From: CAZHOV01 sp964534315 | GTDB taxonomy: Bacteria > Bacteroidota > Bacteroidia > Chitinophagales > Saprospiraceae | NCBI GenBank assembly: GCA_964534315.1 | Contig: CAZHOV010000217.1 | Span: 1 to 7,945 of the forward strand | Length of the DNA: 7,945 bases | Direction of reading: 5' to 3' | Part shown: positions 1 through 6,613 of the stretch, piece after piece | Layout: each line of letters opens with the position of its first letter | Numbering within the stretch: position 1 is the stretch's first letter | Made by a program: the position numbers and the translations under genes | Notes under the pieces: generated by a model | The model's input: the letters and a program-made list of their open reading frames with translations, nothing else | Database searches by the model: none | Told to the model about the DNA's origin: nothing

Positions 1-1806
1 GGCGGTAGGATCATCTTTCAGGATAATCCGATGATTGAAGCTGATACATATGTTTTGAATCTTCCATTAATGATGGGCAATGATATATTGACTTTATTGG
101 CTTGTATCGGCGGATTATCAGCAGCTACTGGTATGGTGATCGTTTCTGTTTTGGCCATAAGTATTATGATCAGTAATAATTTGGTGTTGCCCTCCTTACT
201 CCGATCAGTAACAGTAAAGAGCTTTCGCCTGGAAGATATTTCCAAGCGGATTTTAGGTATTCGGAGGATTAGCGTAGTGGTAGTATTGCTGCTCACGTAT
301 GGTTTCTATAAATCAGTAGGTATTGAGTATTCTCTTGTATCTATTGGATTGATATCTTTCACTGCAGTTGCCCAGTTTGCTCCTATTGTTTTGGGTGGCA
401 TCTATTGGAAAAATGCTACTAAGAAAGGAGCCATTGCCGGACTGGTTAGCGGCTTTTTGATCTGGGGGTATACGTTACCTTTTCCAACCCTTGCCGAAAG
501 TGGCTTTTTAAATCCCGATGTAATTCAAAGCGGTCCTTTTGGGATCTCCTGGCTGCGTCCGGGAGCGCTGTTTGGTTTGGAAGGGATGGATCCTATCGCC
601 CACGCGTCTTTTTGGAGTCTGTTTTTCAACACCTTGACTTTTACCGGTGTATCTATTTTCACCAGGCAAGGAATTTTGGAGGTTACCCAGGCCAATTTAT
701 TTGTAGATATACGGCGGTATATTAAAGAAGGGAGCGATATCGACATGGTTAAACGAAGAGCCAAATTGGCGGATATTATTTTATTACTTCAACGGTTTTT
801 GGGTGAGCCTAAGGCTAATCTGATCTTGAAAGCTTTTGAAAACAGATATAAAATGAGCCTTTCGAATGAGGTAACGGCCCCTCCTGAATTAATCAATTAT
901 GCCGAAACAAACCTTGCTGGTGCCGTGGGATCTTCTTCGGCAAAGGCAATCATCAACTCCATTTCAAGTCAGACCCCAATCACGCTGGAAGAAATGATGA
1001 CACTTGCTGAGCAGACCAAAGAGATCATTCAATACAGTAAAGCCCTGGAATTGAAATCAAAAGAACTGGAAGAGACCACAGAGCGGTTACAGCTCGCCAA
1101 TGAGCAGCTAAAGGAGCTTGATCAATTGAAAGCAGAGTTTATCAATACGGTTACACACGAACTGCGTACACCTATTACCTCCATTAAAGCATTTTCAAAA
1201 ATATTACTCGACTATCCCGAGCTGGAAGAAAGCAAAAAAGAATCTTACCTATCTATCATCGTAAGCGAATGCGAACGCGTTAGCCGATTGATCAATCAGG
1301 TATTGGATTTAGGGAAAATTCAGGATAGCGCCAGTTTGTATCCTGTAAAACCCATTGATCTTATTGACATCATTCGCAGTTCCTATGCAGGTATGCAACA
1401 GCTATTCGAGGAAAAAAACATTGATTATGCTTGTAATTTACCCAACAAACCGGTACCCGTAAAGGGGAATCCAGACCGGTTGATCCAGGTAGTGATCAAT
1501 CTATTATCCAATGCCATTAAATTTTGCGATCAGGATCATGGAGAAGTAACCATTACACTGGAACGAAAAGAACAAGAAGCTATACTCAAAATATGGGATA
1601 ATGGAGAAGGCATAGCAATAAAAGACCAAAAAATAATCTTTGAAAAATTCACCCAGGTCTCTAACGAAGAGCTGGGCAAACCCAAAGGTACAGGACTGGG
1701 ACTTTATATCACGAAAACCATCGTCGAACAGCATCAAGGGAAAATCCATCTTGAAAGCAAACCTGGTCAAGGAACTTGTTTTATTGTTTCGTTGCCGGTG
1801 GGGTGA
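1..1806 (+). CDS. Hybrid SSS-transporter/sensor histidine kinase (CbrA/CrbS-like), 5' truncated
   Basis: The reading frame is open from base 1, so the gene starts upstream of the window; the ATG at 31 is internal. Numbering from the first visible codon (601 residues), the N-terminal part is the end of a sodium/solute symporter domain. It contains the family-typical GGLSAATGMVIV segment and about five hydrophobic helices (roughly 27-58, 90-106, 112-136, 143-161, 202-220). Residues about 253-320 (AKLADIILLLQRFLGEP, then an NLAGAVGSSSAK segment) resemble the STAC linker of CbrA-type sensors. A predicted coiled coil (about 345-378) leads into the kinase: H-box VTHELRTP with His386, N-box with Asn500 and Asn504, G1 box DNGEG at 533-537, F-box FEKF at 547-550, and G2 box GTGLGL at 563-568. 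All catalytic elements are present, so it should autophosphorylate. Family members sense or transport amino acids or acetate at the inner membrane. The adjacent receiver gene and acs make acetate or another short acid the likeliest signal, but that is inference. Confidence 0.93.
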   Translation, partial: GGRIIFQDNPMIEADTYVLNLPLMMGNDILTLLACIGGLSAATGMVIVSVLAISIMISNNLVLPSLLRSVTVKSFRLEDISKRILGIRRISVVVVLLLTYGFYKSVGIEYSLVSIGLISFTAVAQFAPIVLGGIYWKNATKKGAIAGLVSGFLIWGYTLPFPTLAESGFLNPDVIQSGPFGISWLRPGALFGLEGMDPIAHASFWSLFFNTLTFTGVSIFTRQGILEVTQANLFVDIRRYIKEGSDIDMVKRRAKLADIILLLQRFLGEPKANLILKAFENRYKMSLSNEVTAPPELINYAETNLAGAVGSSSAKAIINSISSQTPITLEEMMTLAEQTKEIIQYSKALELKSKELEETTERLQLANEQLKELDQLKAEFINTVTHELRTPITSIKAFSKILLDYPELEESKKESYLSIIVSECERVSRLINQVLDLGKIQDSASLYPVKPIDLIDIIRSSYAGMQQLFEEKNIDYACNLPNKPVPVKGNPDRLIQVVINLLSNAIKFCDQDHGEVTITLERKEQEAILKIWDNGEGIAIKDQKIIFEKFTQVSNEELGKPKGTGLGLYITKTIVEQHQGKIHLESKPGQGTCFIVSLPVG

Positions 1807-1813
1807 GAAACAG

Positions 1814-1835
1814 GGAATGAAATAGGAATGAAATA
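1814..1835. repeat. Two-copy 11-bp tandem repeat after the kinase stop
   Basis: GGAATGAAATA occurs twice head to tail (1814-1824 and 1825-1835), 7 bases after the kinase stop codon. It lies at the start of the 118-bp spacer before the receiver gene; the rest of that spacer is AT-rich without a clear terminator. No function is evident, and it may be a slippage product. Confidence 0.6.
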
Positions 1836-1924
1836 GAGATCAAGTTCAAAAAGAATTAGTTATTTTTTGGGTCTGTTTATTAAATTTTTATTAATTTTAA
1901 TTATTAGAAATATTAATTTGACGG

Positions 1925-2311
1925 ATGAAGGAAAACAGGAATAAATCAAGGGTGCTGATTGTGGATGATGAACCAAATATTTTGTTGGCCATAGAATTTT
2001 TGCTTCAGCAAAATGGGCTGGAGGTTAAAAAGGCAACCAATGGTCAGGAAGCTCTTGGTATACTGGATTCTTTTACTCCTGAAATAATTGTATTAGACTT
2101 GATGATGCCGGGAATCGACGGCTTCGAAGTAGCAAAAGAAGTTCGGAAGATTGAAAAACTTCAACATACAAGAATCCTTTTCCTAACAGCCAAAGGCACC
2201 ATACAGGATAAAATGAATGGATATAACAGTGGCGGTGAAATCTATTTAACCAAGCCTTTTGACAATTCAGAATTAATAAATATTATAAATGAGGTCCTGG
2301 AATTTGGATAA
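1925..2311 (+). CDS. Stand-alone response regulator receiver domain protein
   Basis: This 128-residue protein is a single CheY-like receiver and nothing more. Visible signature residues are the acidic pair Asp14-Asp15 in VLIVDDEPN, the phospho-acceptor Asp58 in IVLDLMMPG, the switch Thr88 in LFLTAKG, and the conserved Lys110 in YLTKPF. The chain ends eight residues after the predicted last helix begins to close, so there is no HTH, GGDEF, HD-GYP or other output domain. The segment before the lysine reads NSGGEIYLTKPF where most receivers have a GADDY-like motif, a mild deviation in the alpha4-beta5 surface. The ATG at 1925 puts the first beta strand at the normal distance; no Shine-Dalgarno sequence precedes it, as is usual in Bacteroidota. 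Lying 118 bp downstream of the hybrid kinase, it is the natural phosphotransfer partner. Its output is unknown: it could act through protein contacts or pass phosphate along a relay. Confidence 0.93.
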   Translation: MKENRNKSRVLIVDDEPNILLAIEFLLQQNGLEVKKATNGQEALGILDSFTPEIIVLDLMMPGIDGFEVAKEVRKIEKLQHTRILFLTAKGTIQDKMNGYNSGGEIYLTKPFDNSELINIINEVLEFG

Positions 2312-2387
2312 TTAAAAAATTTTTTTGTTATTTACATATAGAAATCTATATACTTAAATATTATTAAAGTAATAAAAATAAATCTCT

Positions 2388-4289
2388 ATGAAATTTCAAG
2401 TCAGCACCTTTGAAGAATATCAGGAAGCTTACCAAAAAAGTGTAGAAAATCCGGAAGCCTTTTGGGAAGAAATAGCTAATACCTTCCATTGGAGAAAAAA
2501 ATGGGATAAAGTTGTGGATTGGAACTTTTCAGAACCGGATATTAACTGGTTTGTCAACGCCAAACTCAACATTACGGAAAATGCACTTGACCGGCACCTA
2601 GAGACCAGGGGCGACCAGGTGGCTATCTTGTGGGAGCCTAATGATCCCAATGACGAAGCCAAAACATTTACCTACAAGGAGCTTCATGCAGAAGTCTGTA
2701 AGTTTGCGAACGTCCTTAAAGCCAACGGTATTGAAAAAGGAGACCGGGTGGTATTGTATATGCCTATGGTTCCTGAATTAGCCATTGGCGTTCTGGCCTG
2801 TGCCAGAATCGGGGCGGTTCACTCCGTCGTTTTTGCCGGTTTTTCAGCCAGCGCACTGGCTGATCGTACTAATGACGCTCAAGCCAAATTGATCCTTACT
2901 TCCGATGGCAACTTCCGCGGAGCCAAGAAGATCCCCGTCAAAAAAGTAGTAGATGATGCTATGGCTATGGGTTGCGACTCGGTAGAATCCGTTATCGTTT
3001 ATAAACGCACCGAGCAAGATATCGAATGGTTTGAAGACCGTGACAAATGGTGGCACGAAGAGTTGGCCGGTAAAAGCGACCAGTGTGAAGCAGAAGAAAT
3101 GGACGCTGAAGACATGCTGTTTATTCTTTATACTTCCGGTTCTACCGGAAAACCGAAAGGCGTGGTGCATACTTGTGGCGGTTATATGGTTTATACCACT
3201 TATTCTTTTTTAAATGTCTTCCAATACCAGGAAGGTGACGTTTATTGGTGTACGGCTGATATCGGATGGATTACCGGCCACTCTTACATTATATATGGCC
3301 CCTTATTAGCAGGAGCCACAACGATGATGTTTGAAGGGGTCCCCACTTATCCTGATGCCGGACGATTCTGGGAAATTTGCGATAAGCACCAGGTTAATCA
3401 GTTCTACACTGCCCCTACCGCTATTCGGGCCCTTATGGCAAAAGGAGATGAATGGGTAGAGAAGTATCAACTCGATAGTTTGAAAGTGTTAGGCTCCGTT
3501 GGAGAACCCATTAACGAAGAAGCTTGGGAATGGTATAACGAAAAAGTAGGTAAAAACCATGCACCGATTGTAGATACCTGGTGGCAAACTGAAACGGGAG
3601 GAATCCTGATCTCTCCACTGGCAAATATTACGGAATTAAAGCCTTGTTATGCTACCCTTCCACTACCAGGGGTTCAGCCTTGCTTAATGGACTCAGACGG
3701 TAACGAACTGACCGATCCAGAAGCTGAAGGTCTCCTTTGCTTTAAATATCCATGGCCTTCGATCTTGAGAACCACCTATGGCGACCACGCTCGCTGTAAG
3801 CAGGTTTATTTCTCTACATTCGAGAATCTGTATTTCACCGGAGACGGCGCCCGACGAGAAGCCAATGGCTATTACCGTATTATCGGCCGGGTTGATGATG
3901 TCATCAATGTGTCGGGTCACCGGATGGGTACCGCAGAGGTAGAAAATGCGATTAACGAACATGAGAATGTAGTCGAATCTGCTGTGGTGGGTTATCCGCA
4001 CGATATTAAAGGCCAAGGAATCTTTGCCTACATTATTACGAACCACGAAGTAGAAGATCACGACGCCTTCTATAAAGAAATTAAGGCAGTAGTAACCAAA
4101 GAGATTGGTCCGATTGCCAAACCCGACAAAATCGTCGTAGTTTCGGGATTACCAAAAACCCGGTCTGGTAAAATCATGCGCCGCATCCTTAGAAAGGTAG
4201 CCTCAGGCGATACGTCTAATCTGGGAGACACCTCTACCCTACTCAATCCGGAAATCGTCGAGGAAATTAAGTCCAAGGCGATAGCGTAA
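2388..4289 (+). CDS. acs: Acetyl-CoA synthetase (AMP-forming acetate-CoA ligase)
   Basis: Converts acetate, ATP and CoA to acetyl-CoA, AMP and PPi in the cytoplasm via an acetyl-adenylate. The 633 residues cover the full family length (about 650), beginning with the ACAS N-terminal domain (FEEYQEAYQKSVENPEAFW). Motifs in order: phosphate-binding loop YTSGSTGKPKG (about 248-258), GWITGHSY (293-300), VGEP (371-374), DTWWQTETGG (396-405), ribose-binding YFTGDGA with Asp486, the hinge region GRVDDVINVSGHR (500-512), and PKTRSGKIMRR with catalytic Lys595, the residue acetylated in bacterial Acs enzymes. The acyl-pocket positions equivalent to Salmonella Acs V310/T311/V386/W414 are Ile295, Thr296, Val371 and Trp399; the retained Trp closes the pocket for acetate. 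The ATG at 2388 gives the expected N terminus; the leader is AT-rich without a Shine-Dalgarno sequence. The gene follows the receiver by 76 bp and could be co-transcribed with it or have its own promoter. Confidence 0.97.
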   Translation: MKFQVSTFEEYQEAYQKSVENPEAFWEEIANTFHWRKKWDKVVDWNFSEPDINWFVNAKLNITENALDRHLETRGDQVAILWEPNDPNDEAKTFTYKELHAEVCKFANVLKANGIEKGDRVVLYMPMVPELAIGVLACARIGAVHSVVFAGFSASALADRTNDAQAKLILTSDGNFRGAKKIPVKKVVDDAMAMGCDSVESVIVYKRTEQDIEWFEDRDKWWHEELAGKSDQCEAEEMDAEDMLFILYTSGSTGKPKGVVHTCGGYMVYTTYSFLNVFQYQEGDVYWCTADIGWITGHSYIIYGPLLAGATTMMFEGVPTYPDAGRFWEICDKHQVNQFYTAPTAIRALMAKGDEWVEKYQLDSLKVLGSVGEPINEEAWEWYNEKVGKNHAPIVDTWWQTETGGILISPLANITELKPCYATLPLPGVQPCLMDSDGNELTDPEAEGLLCFKYPWPSILRTTYGDHARCKQVYFSTFENLYFTGDGARREANGYYRIIGRVDDVINVSGHRMGTAEVENAINEHENVVESAVVGYPHDIKGQGIFAYIITNHEVEDHDAFYKEIKAVVTKEIGPIAKPDKIVVVSGLPKTRSGKIMRRILRKVASGDTSNLGDTSTLLNPEIVEEIKSKAIA

Positions 4290-4304
4290 GACGGGAATAT
4301 CGGA

Positions 4305-4352
4305 GGACCGGAGGACAAGACAACCAGAGGACCAGAGGACCAGAGGACCAGG
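4305..4352. repeat. Degenerate 8-bp repeat array, left arm (GGACCAGA type)
   Basis: Starting 15 bases after the acs stop codon, six consecutive octamers can be laid out in register: GGACCGGA, GGACAAGA, CAACCAGA, GGACCAGA, GGACCAGA and GGACCAGG. The shared core is GGAC. The third octamer differs most, and together with the second it contains GACAACC (4319-4325), the exact reverse complement of GGTTGTC in the array at 4392. The two arrays are therefore related but in opposite orientation. No reading frame here is credible as coding. Confidence 0.85.
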
Positions 4353-4380
4353 GATAATAACTTTTCCGTATCTTTATCCC
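4351..4380 (+). terminator. Possible stem-loop between the repeat arrays; candidate acs terminator core
   Basis: GGGATAA (4351-4357) is perfectly complementary to TTATCCC (4374-4380) across a 16-base loop, followed by CCTATTTTTA. The stem sits midway between the two inverted octamer arrays, so the transcript could extend the pairing outward imperfectly (for example GACAACC at 4319 with a GGUUGUC downstream). A terminator or 3'-end stabiliser for acs is plausible from position, but the stem is short and the T-run is interrupted and offset. Confidence 0.35.
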
Positions 4381-4391
4381 CCTATTTTTAG

Positions 4392-4453
4392 TTGTCCGGT
4401 TGTCCGGTTGTCCGGTTGTCCGGTTGTCCGGTTGTCCGGTTGTCCGGTTGTCC
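4392..4453. repeat. Perfect 8-bp tandem repeat array, right arm (TTGTCCGG)n, cut by the gap
   Basis: Seven perfect copies of TTGTCCGG (4392-4447) plus six further bases (4448-4453) run directly into the run of N. On the - strand the unit reads CCGGACAA, sharing the GGAC core with the left array at 4305, which makes the pair an inverted arrangement. The true copy number is unknown, because the sequence resumes after the gap with GGTGAG, whose first bases GGT still fit the repeat. Confidence 0.97.
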
Positions 4454-4553
4454 NNNNNNNNNNNNNNNNNNNNNNNNNNNNNNNNNNNNNNNNNNNNNNN
4501 NNNNNNNNNNNNNNNNNNNNNNNNNNNNNNNNNNNNNNNNNNNNNNNNNNNNN
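4454..4553. other. Assembly gap of exactly 100 N
   Basis: One hundred consecutive N, the usual placeholder for a scaffold join of unknown length. The repeat array enters the gap from the left, so contig breakage by the repeat is the simplest explanation. The real distance between acs and the next gene is therefore unknown, and a small missing gene cannot be excluded. Confidence 0.99.
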
Positions 4554-4682
4554 GGTGAGAAAAATCATCTAAAAACTGTCCTTCCACTAACAAATCTTTG
4601 CTTTTCTGAAAAAAGAATTCATAATATTTGGGTGACAGGAAAGTATGTTCCTTTTCATTTGTTTATTTCAAATCCAAGTGTT
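4554..4682 (+). other. Non-coding leader between the gap and the propionyl-CoA synthetase-like gene
   Basis: The 129 bases after the gap hold no credible gene. The downstream reading frame stays open through here but has no Met codon before 4683, and the encoded residues do not resemble an acyl-CoA synthetase N terminus. The stretch is A/T-rich and probably carries the untranslated leader or promoter of the gene at 4683; no strong promoter match or riboswitch-like structure was seen. Confidence 0.6.
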
Positions 4683-6596
4683 ATGACCTACCAAGAAGTA
4701 TATTCAAAAAGTATAGACCAACCTATTGAATTTTGGAGAGAACAAGCTGATAAGATTGCCTGGTTTAAAAAACCGGAAAGTATTCTTCACCAGGATGAAC
4801 ACGGATTTTATCATTGGTATGCCGGAGGCAAATTAAACACCTGCTATCTAGCGCTTGATTACCACATTGAAAACGGACGGGGTGATCAAACGGCATTGAT
4901 CTATGACTCTCCCGTTACAGGGCAAAAAGTACAATATACCTACCGAGAACTAAGAGACGAGGTCGCGAAATTTGCGGGTGTCTTGAAAGAACAGGGGGTA
5001 GAAAAAGGAGATCGCGTTGTCATTTATATGTCTATGATCCCGCAAGTGGTATTTGCCATGCTTGCCTGTGCTCGTTTGGGTGCAATTCACTCGGTCGTTT
5101 TTGGCGGATTTTCTGCTAAAGAACTAGCTATTCGCATCGACGACGCCAGACCTAAATTGGTCCTTGCATCTAGTGCAGGGAAGGAAATTAATAAGATCAT
5201 TCCTTACAAGCCTATTCTTGATGAAGCCATCGAAATGGCTGAACACAAGCCCAAGGGTACCATCATTTATCAACGCGCTATTGTCAAAGCAGATATGAAG
5301 GAAGGCTATGACCATGACTGGGAAGAATTGACTGCTAAAGCCACTCCTGCTGGTTGGGTGGAAGTAGATGCCAATGATCCGTTATACATCCTGTATACTT
5401 CCGGTACTACCGGAAAACCTAAAGGTGTCGTCCGTGATAATGGCGGTTACGCCGTTGCCTTGCGGTTGAGTATGGAAATGATCTACGATATTCAACCCGG
5501 CGATGTTTACTGGGCGGCCTCTGACGTTGGCTGGGTAGTGGGTCACTCGTATATCGTATACGCTCCATTAATCACCGGTGCTACAACCATCATCTTCGAG
5601 GGTAAACCGATCAAGACACCTGATGCAGGTACGTTCTGGAGAATTATTGAAGAATATGGGGTAAAAGTCCTTTTTACTGCTCCTACTGCTTTTAGGGCCA
5701 TCAAAAAAGTAGACCCTGAGGGAGCATTTATTAAGAACTATGATACTTCAGCTCTTAAGTATTTGTTCCTGGCAGGTGAGCGGACCGACGTGGCCACTTA
5801 CGAATGGGCTTCAGAAAAACTGAACGTGCCCGTTATCGACCACTGGTGGCAAACGGAATCCGGCTGGCCAATGTTAGCCAATATGGTCGGAGTTGAAAAG
5901 CTGCCGGTCAAACCTGGCTCTGCTTGTAAACCGGTAGTTGGATACGATATCAGAATTTTGAACCAAAATCAAGAAGAATTAGGTCCGAATGAAGAAGGTG
6001 CTGTAGTAGTTAAATTACCACTACCTCCCGGAAACCTTCCTACGCTTTGGGAAGACGAAGAACGGTTTGTTTCTTCTTACTTTAAGCCTTACCCAGGCTA
6101 TTACTCTTCTGATGATGGCGGTTATATCGATGAAGATGGTTATGTTTTTATCACCGGCCGTATGGATGACATCATCAACGTTGCCGGTCACCGCCTATCT
6201 ACTGCCTCAATGGAGGAAGTAGTCGCTTCTCATCATTCTGTAGCGGAATGTGCGGTAATCGGTATTGAAGATAGTATGAAAGGGCACATTCCAGTTGGGT
6301 TTGTCGTTGTAAAGGAAGGAGAAACAATTGAAGAAGAGCAATTGGAAAAAGAATTGATCCAGATGGTACGCAAAGCAATTGGTGCAGTAGCCAGCTTTAA
6401 GCGAGTGGTCATCACCAATCGATTACCTAAGACGCGTTCGGGTAAGATTCTTAGAAAAATTATGCGTAAAATTGCCGATGATAAGCCTTTTGCTCCCCCT
6501 TCAACGATTGAAGATATGGGTGTCCTTCCCGAATTGAAAGCACTAATGGAGGAAGAACGTATCGGTAAGCTTGGAGAGAAAATGGTGGGGAGTTAG
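4683..6596 (+). CDS. prpE: Propionyl-CoA synthetase-like acyl-CoA synthetase (PrpE/ACSS3 type)
   Basis: An AMP-forming short-chain acyl-CoA synthetase of 637 residues, paralogous to but clearly distinct from the acs product upstream. The ATG at 4683 is chosen because MTYQEVYSKSIDQPIEFWRE is a normal N-terminal domain start; extending upstream would run through the gap and the repeat. Motifs: YTSGTTGKPKG (238-248), GWVVGHSY (283-290), LFLAGER (361-367), DHWWQTESGW (386-395), YYSSDDGG with Asp478, GRMDDIINVAGHR (492-504), and PKTRSGKIL with catalytic Lys588. Compared with Acs, acyl-pocket positions V310/T311/V386/W414 read Val285, Val286, Ala364 and Trp389; FLAGER in place of SVGEP is typical of PrpE/ACSS3 enzymes. 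Propionate is thus the most likely substrate, but butyrate or acetate activity cannot be excluded. It would feed propionyl-CoA to central metabolism. It is separated from acs by the repeat spacer and followed after 17 bp by the acyltransferase gene, probably in one transcript. Confidence 0.88.
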   Translation: MTYQEVYSKSIDQPIEFWREQADKIAWFKKPESILHQDEHGFYHWYAGGKLNTCYLALDYHIENGRGDQTALIYDSPVTGQKVQYTYRELRDEVAKFAGVLKEQGVEKGDRVVIYMSMIPQVVFAMLACARLGAIHSVVFGGFSAKELAIRIDDARPKLVLASSAGKEINKIIPYKPILDEAIEMAEHKPKGTIIYQRAIVKADMKEGYDHDWEELTAKATPAGWVEVDANDPLYILYTSGTTGKPKGVVRDNGGYAVALRLSMEMIYDIQPGDVYWAASDVGWVVGHSYIVYAPLITGATTIIFEGKPIKTPDAGTFWRIIEEYGVKVLFTAPTAFRAIKKVDPEGAFIKNYDTSALKYLFLAGERTDVATYEWASEKLNVPVIDHWWQTESGWPMLANMVGVEKLPVKPGSACKPVVGYDIRILNQNQEELGPNEEGAVVVKLPLPPGNLPTLWEDEERFVSSYFKPYPGYYSSDDGGYIDEDGYVFITGRMDDIINVAGHRLSTASMEEVVASHHSVAECAVIGIEDSMKGHIPVGFVVVKEGETIEEEQLEKELIQMVRKAIGAVASFKRVVITNRLPKTRSGKILRKIMRKIADDKPFAPPSTIEDMGVLPELKALMEEERIGKLGEKMVGS

Positions 6597-6613
6597 GAAA
6601 ATAAAAATTTTAA

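Noticed and set aside
31..33. ATG at 31 as the start of the sensor kinase
   Set aside because: The frame is open to base 1 and the first residues already lie inside the SSS transporter domain, so the gene is truncated by the window edge.
1913..1920. TTAATTTG just before the receiver ATG as a -7 promoter element
   Set aside because: One mismatch to consensus, no suitably spaced -33 TTTG, and it would leave almost no leader before the start codon.
2336..2351. Small hairpin ATATAG-AAAT-CTATAT upstream of acs
   Set aside because: The six-pair stem is nearly all A/T in an extremely A/T-rich spacer, so it is weak and expected by chance.
4267..4593. Minus-strand open frame across the repeats with repeated DNRTTGQP-type residues
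   Set aside because: It is a by-product of an 8-bp tandem repeat and of N codons, and overlaps the end of acs.
4627..4661. Candidate Bacteroidota promoter before the gene at 4683: TTTG at 4627-4630 and TTCATTTG at 4654-4661
   Set aside because: The -7 element misses the conserved A of TAnnTTTG, the spacer is 23 bases, and such matches are common by chance in A/T-rich DNA.
4392..4682. N-terminal extension of the propionyl-CoA synthetase-like protein, in frame from an ATG formed by extending through the gap and the repeat
   Set aside because: It would encode a repeat-derived peptide plus 34 unknown residues, the gap length is arbitrary so the frame is meaningless, and the ATG at 4683 gives a normal family N terminus.
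2388..6596. Recent tandem duplication giving rise to the two synthetase genes
   Set aside because: The proteins differ throughout, including active-site motifs typical of separate subfamilies (SVGEP versus FLAGER), so they are old paralogues placed together.
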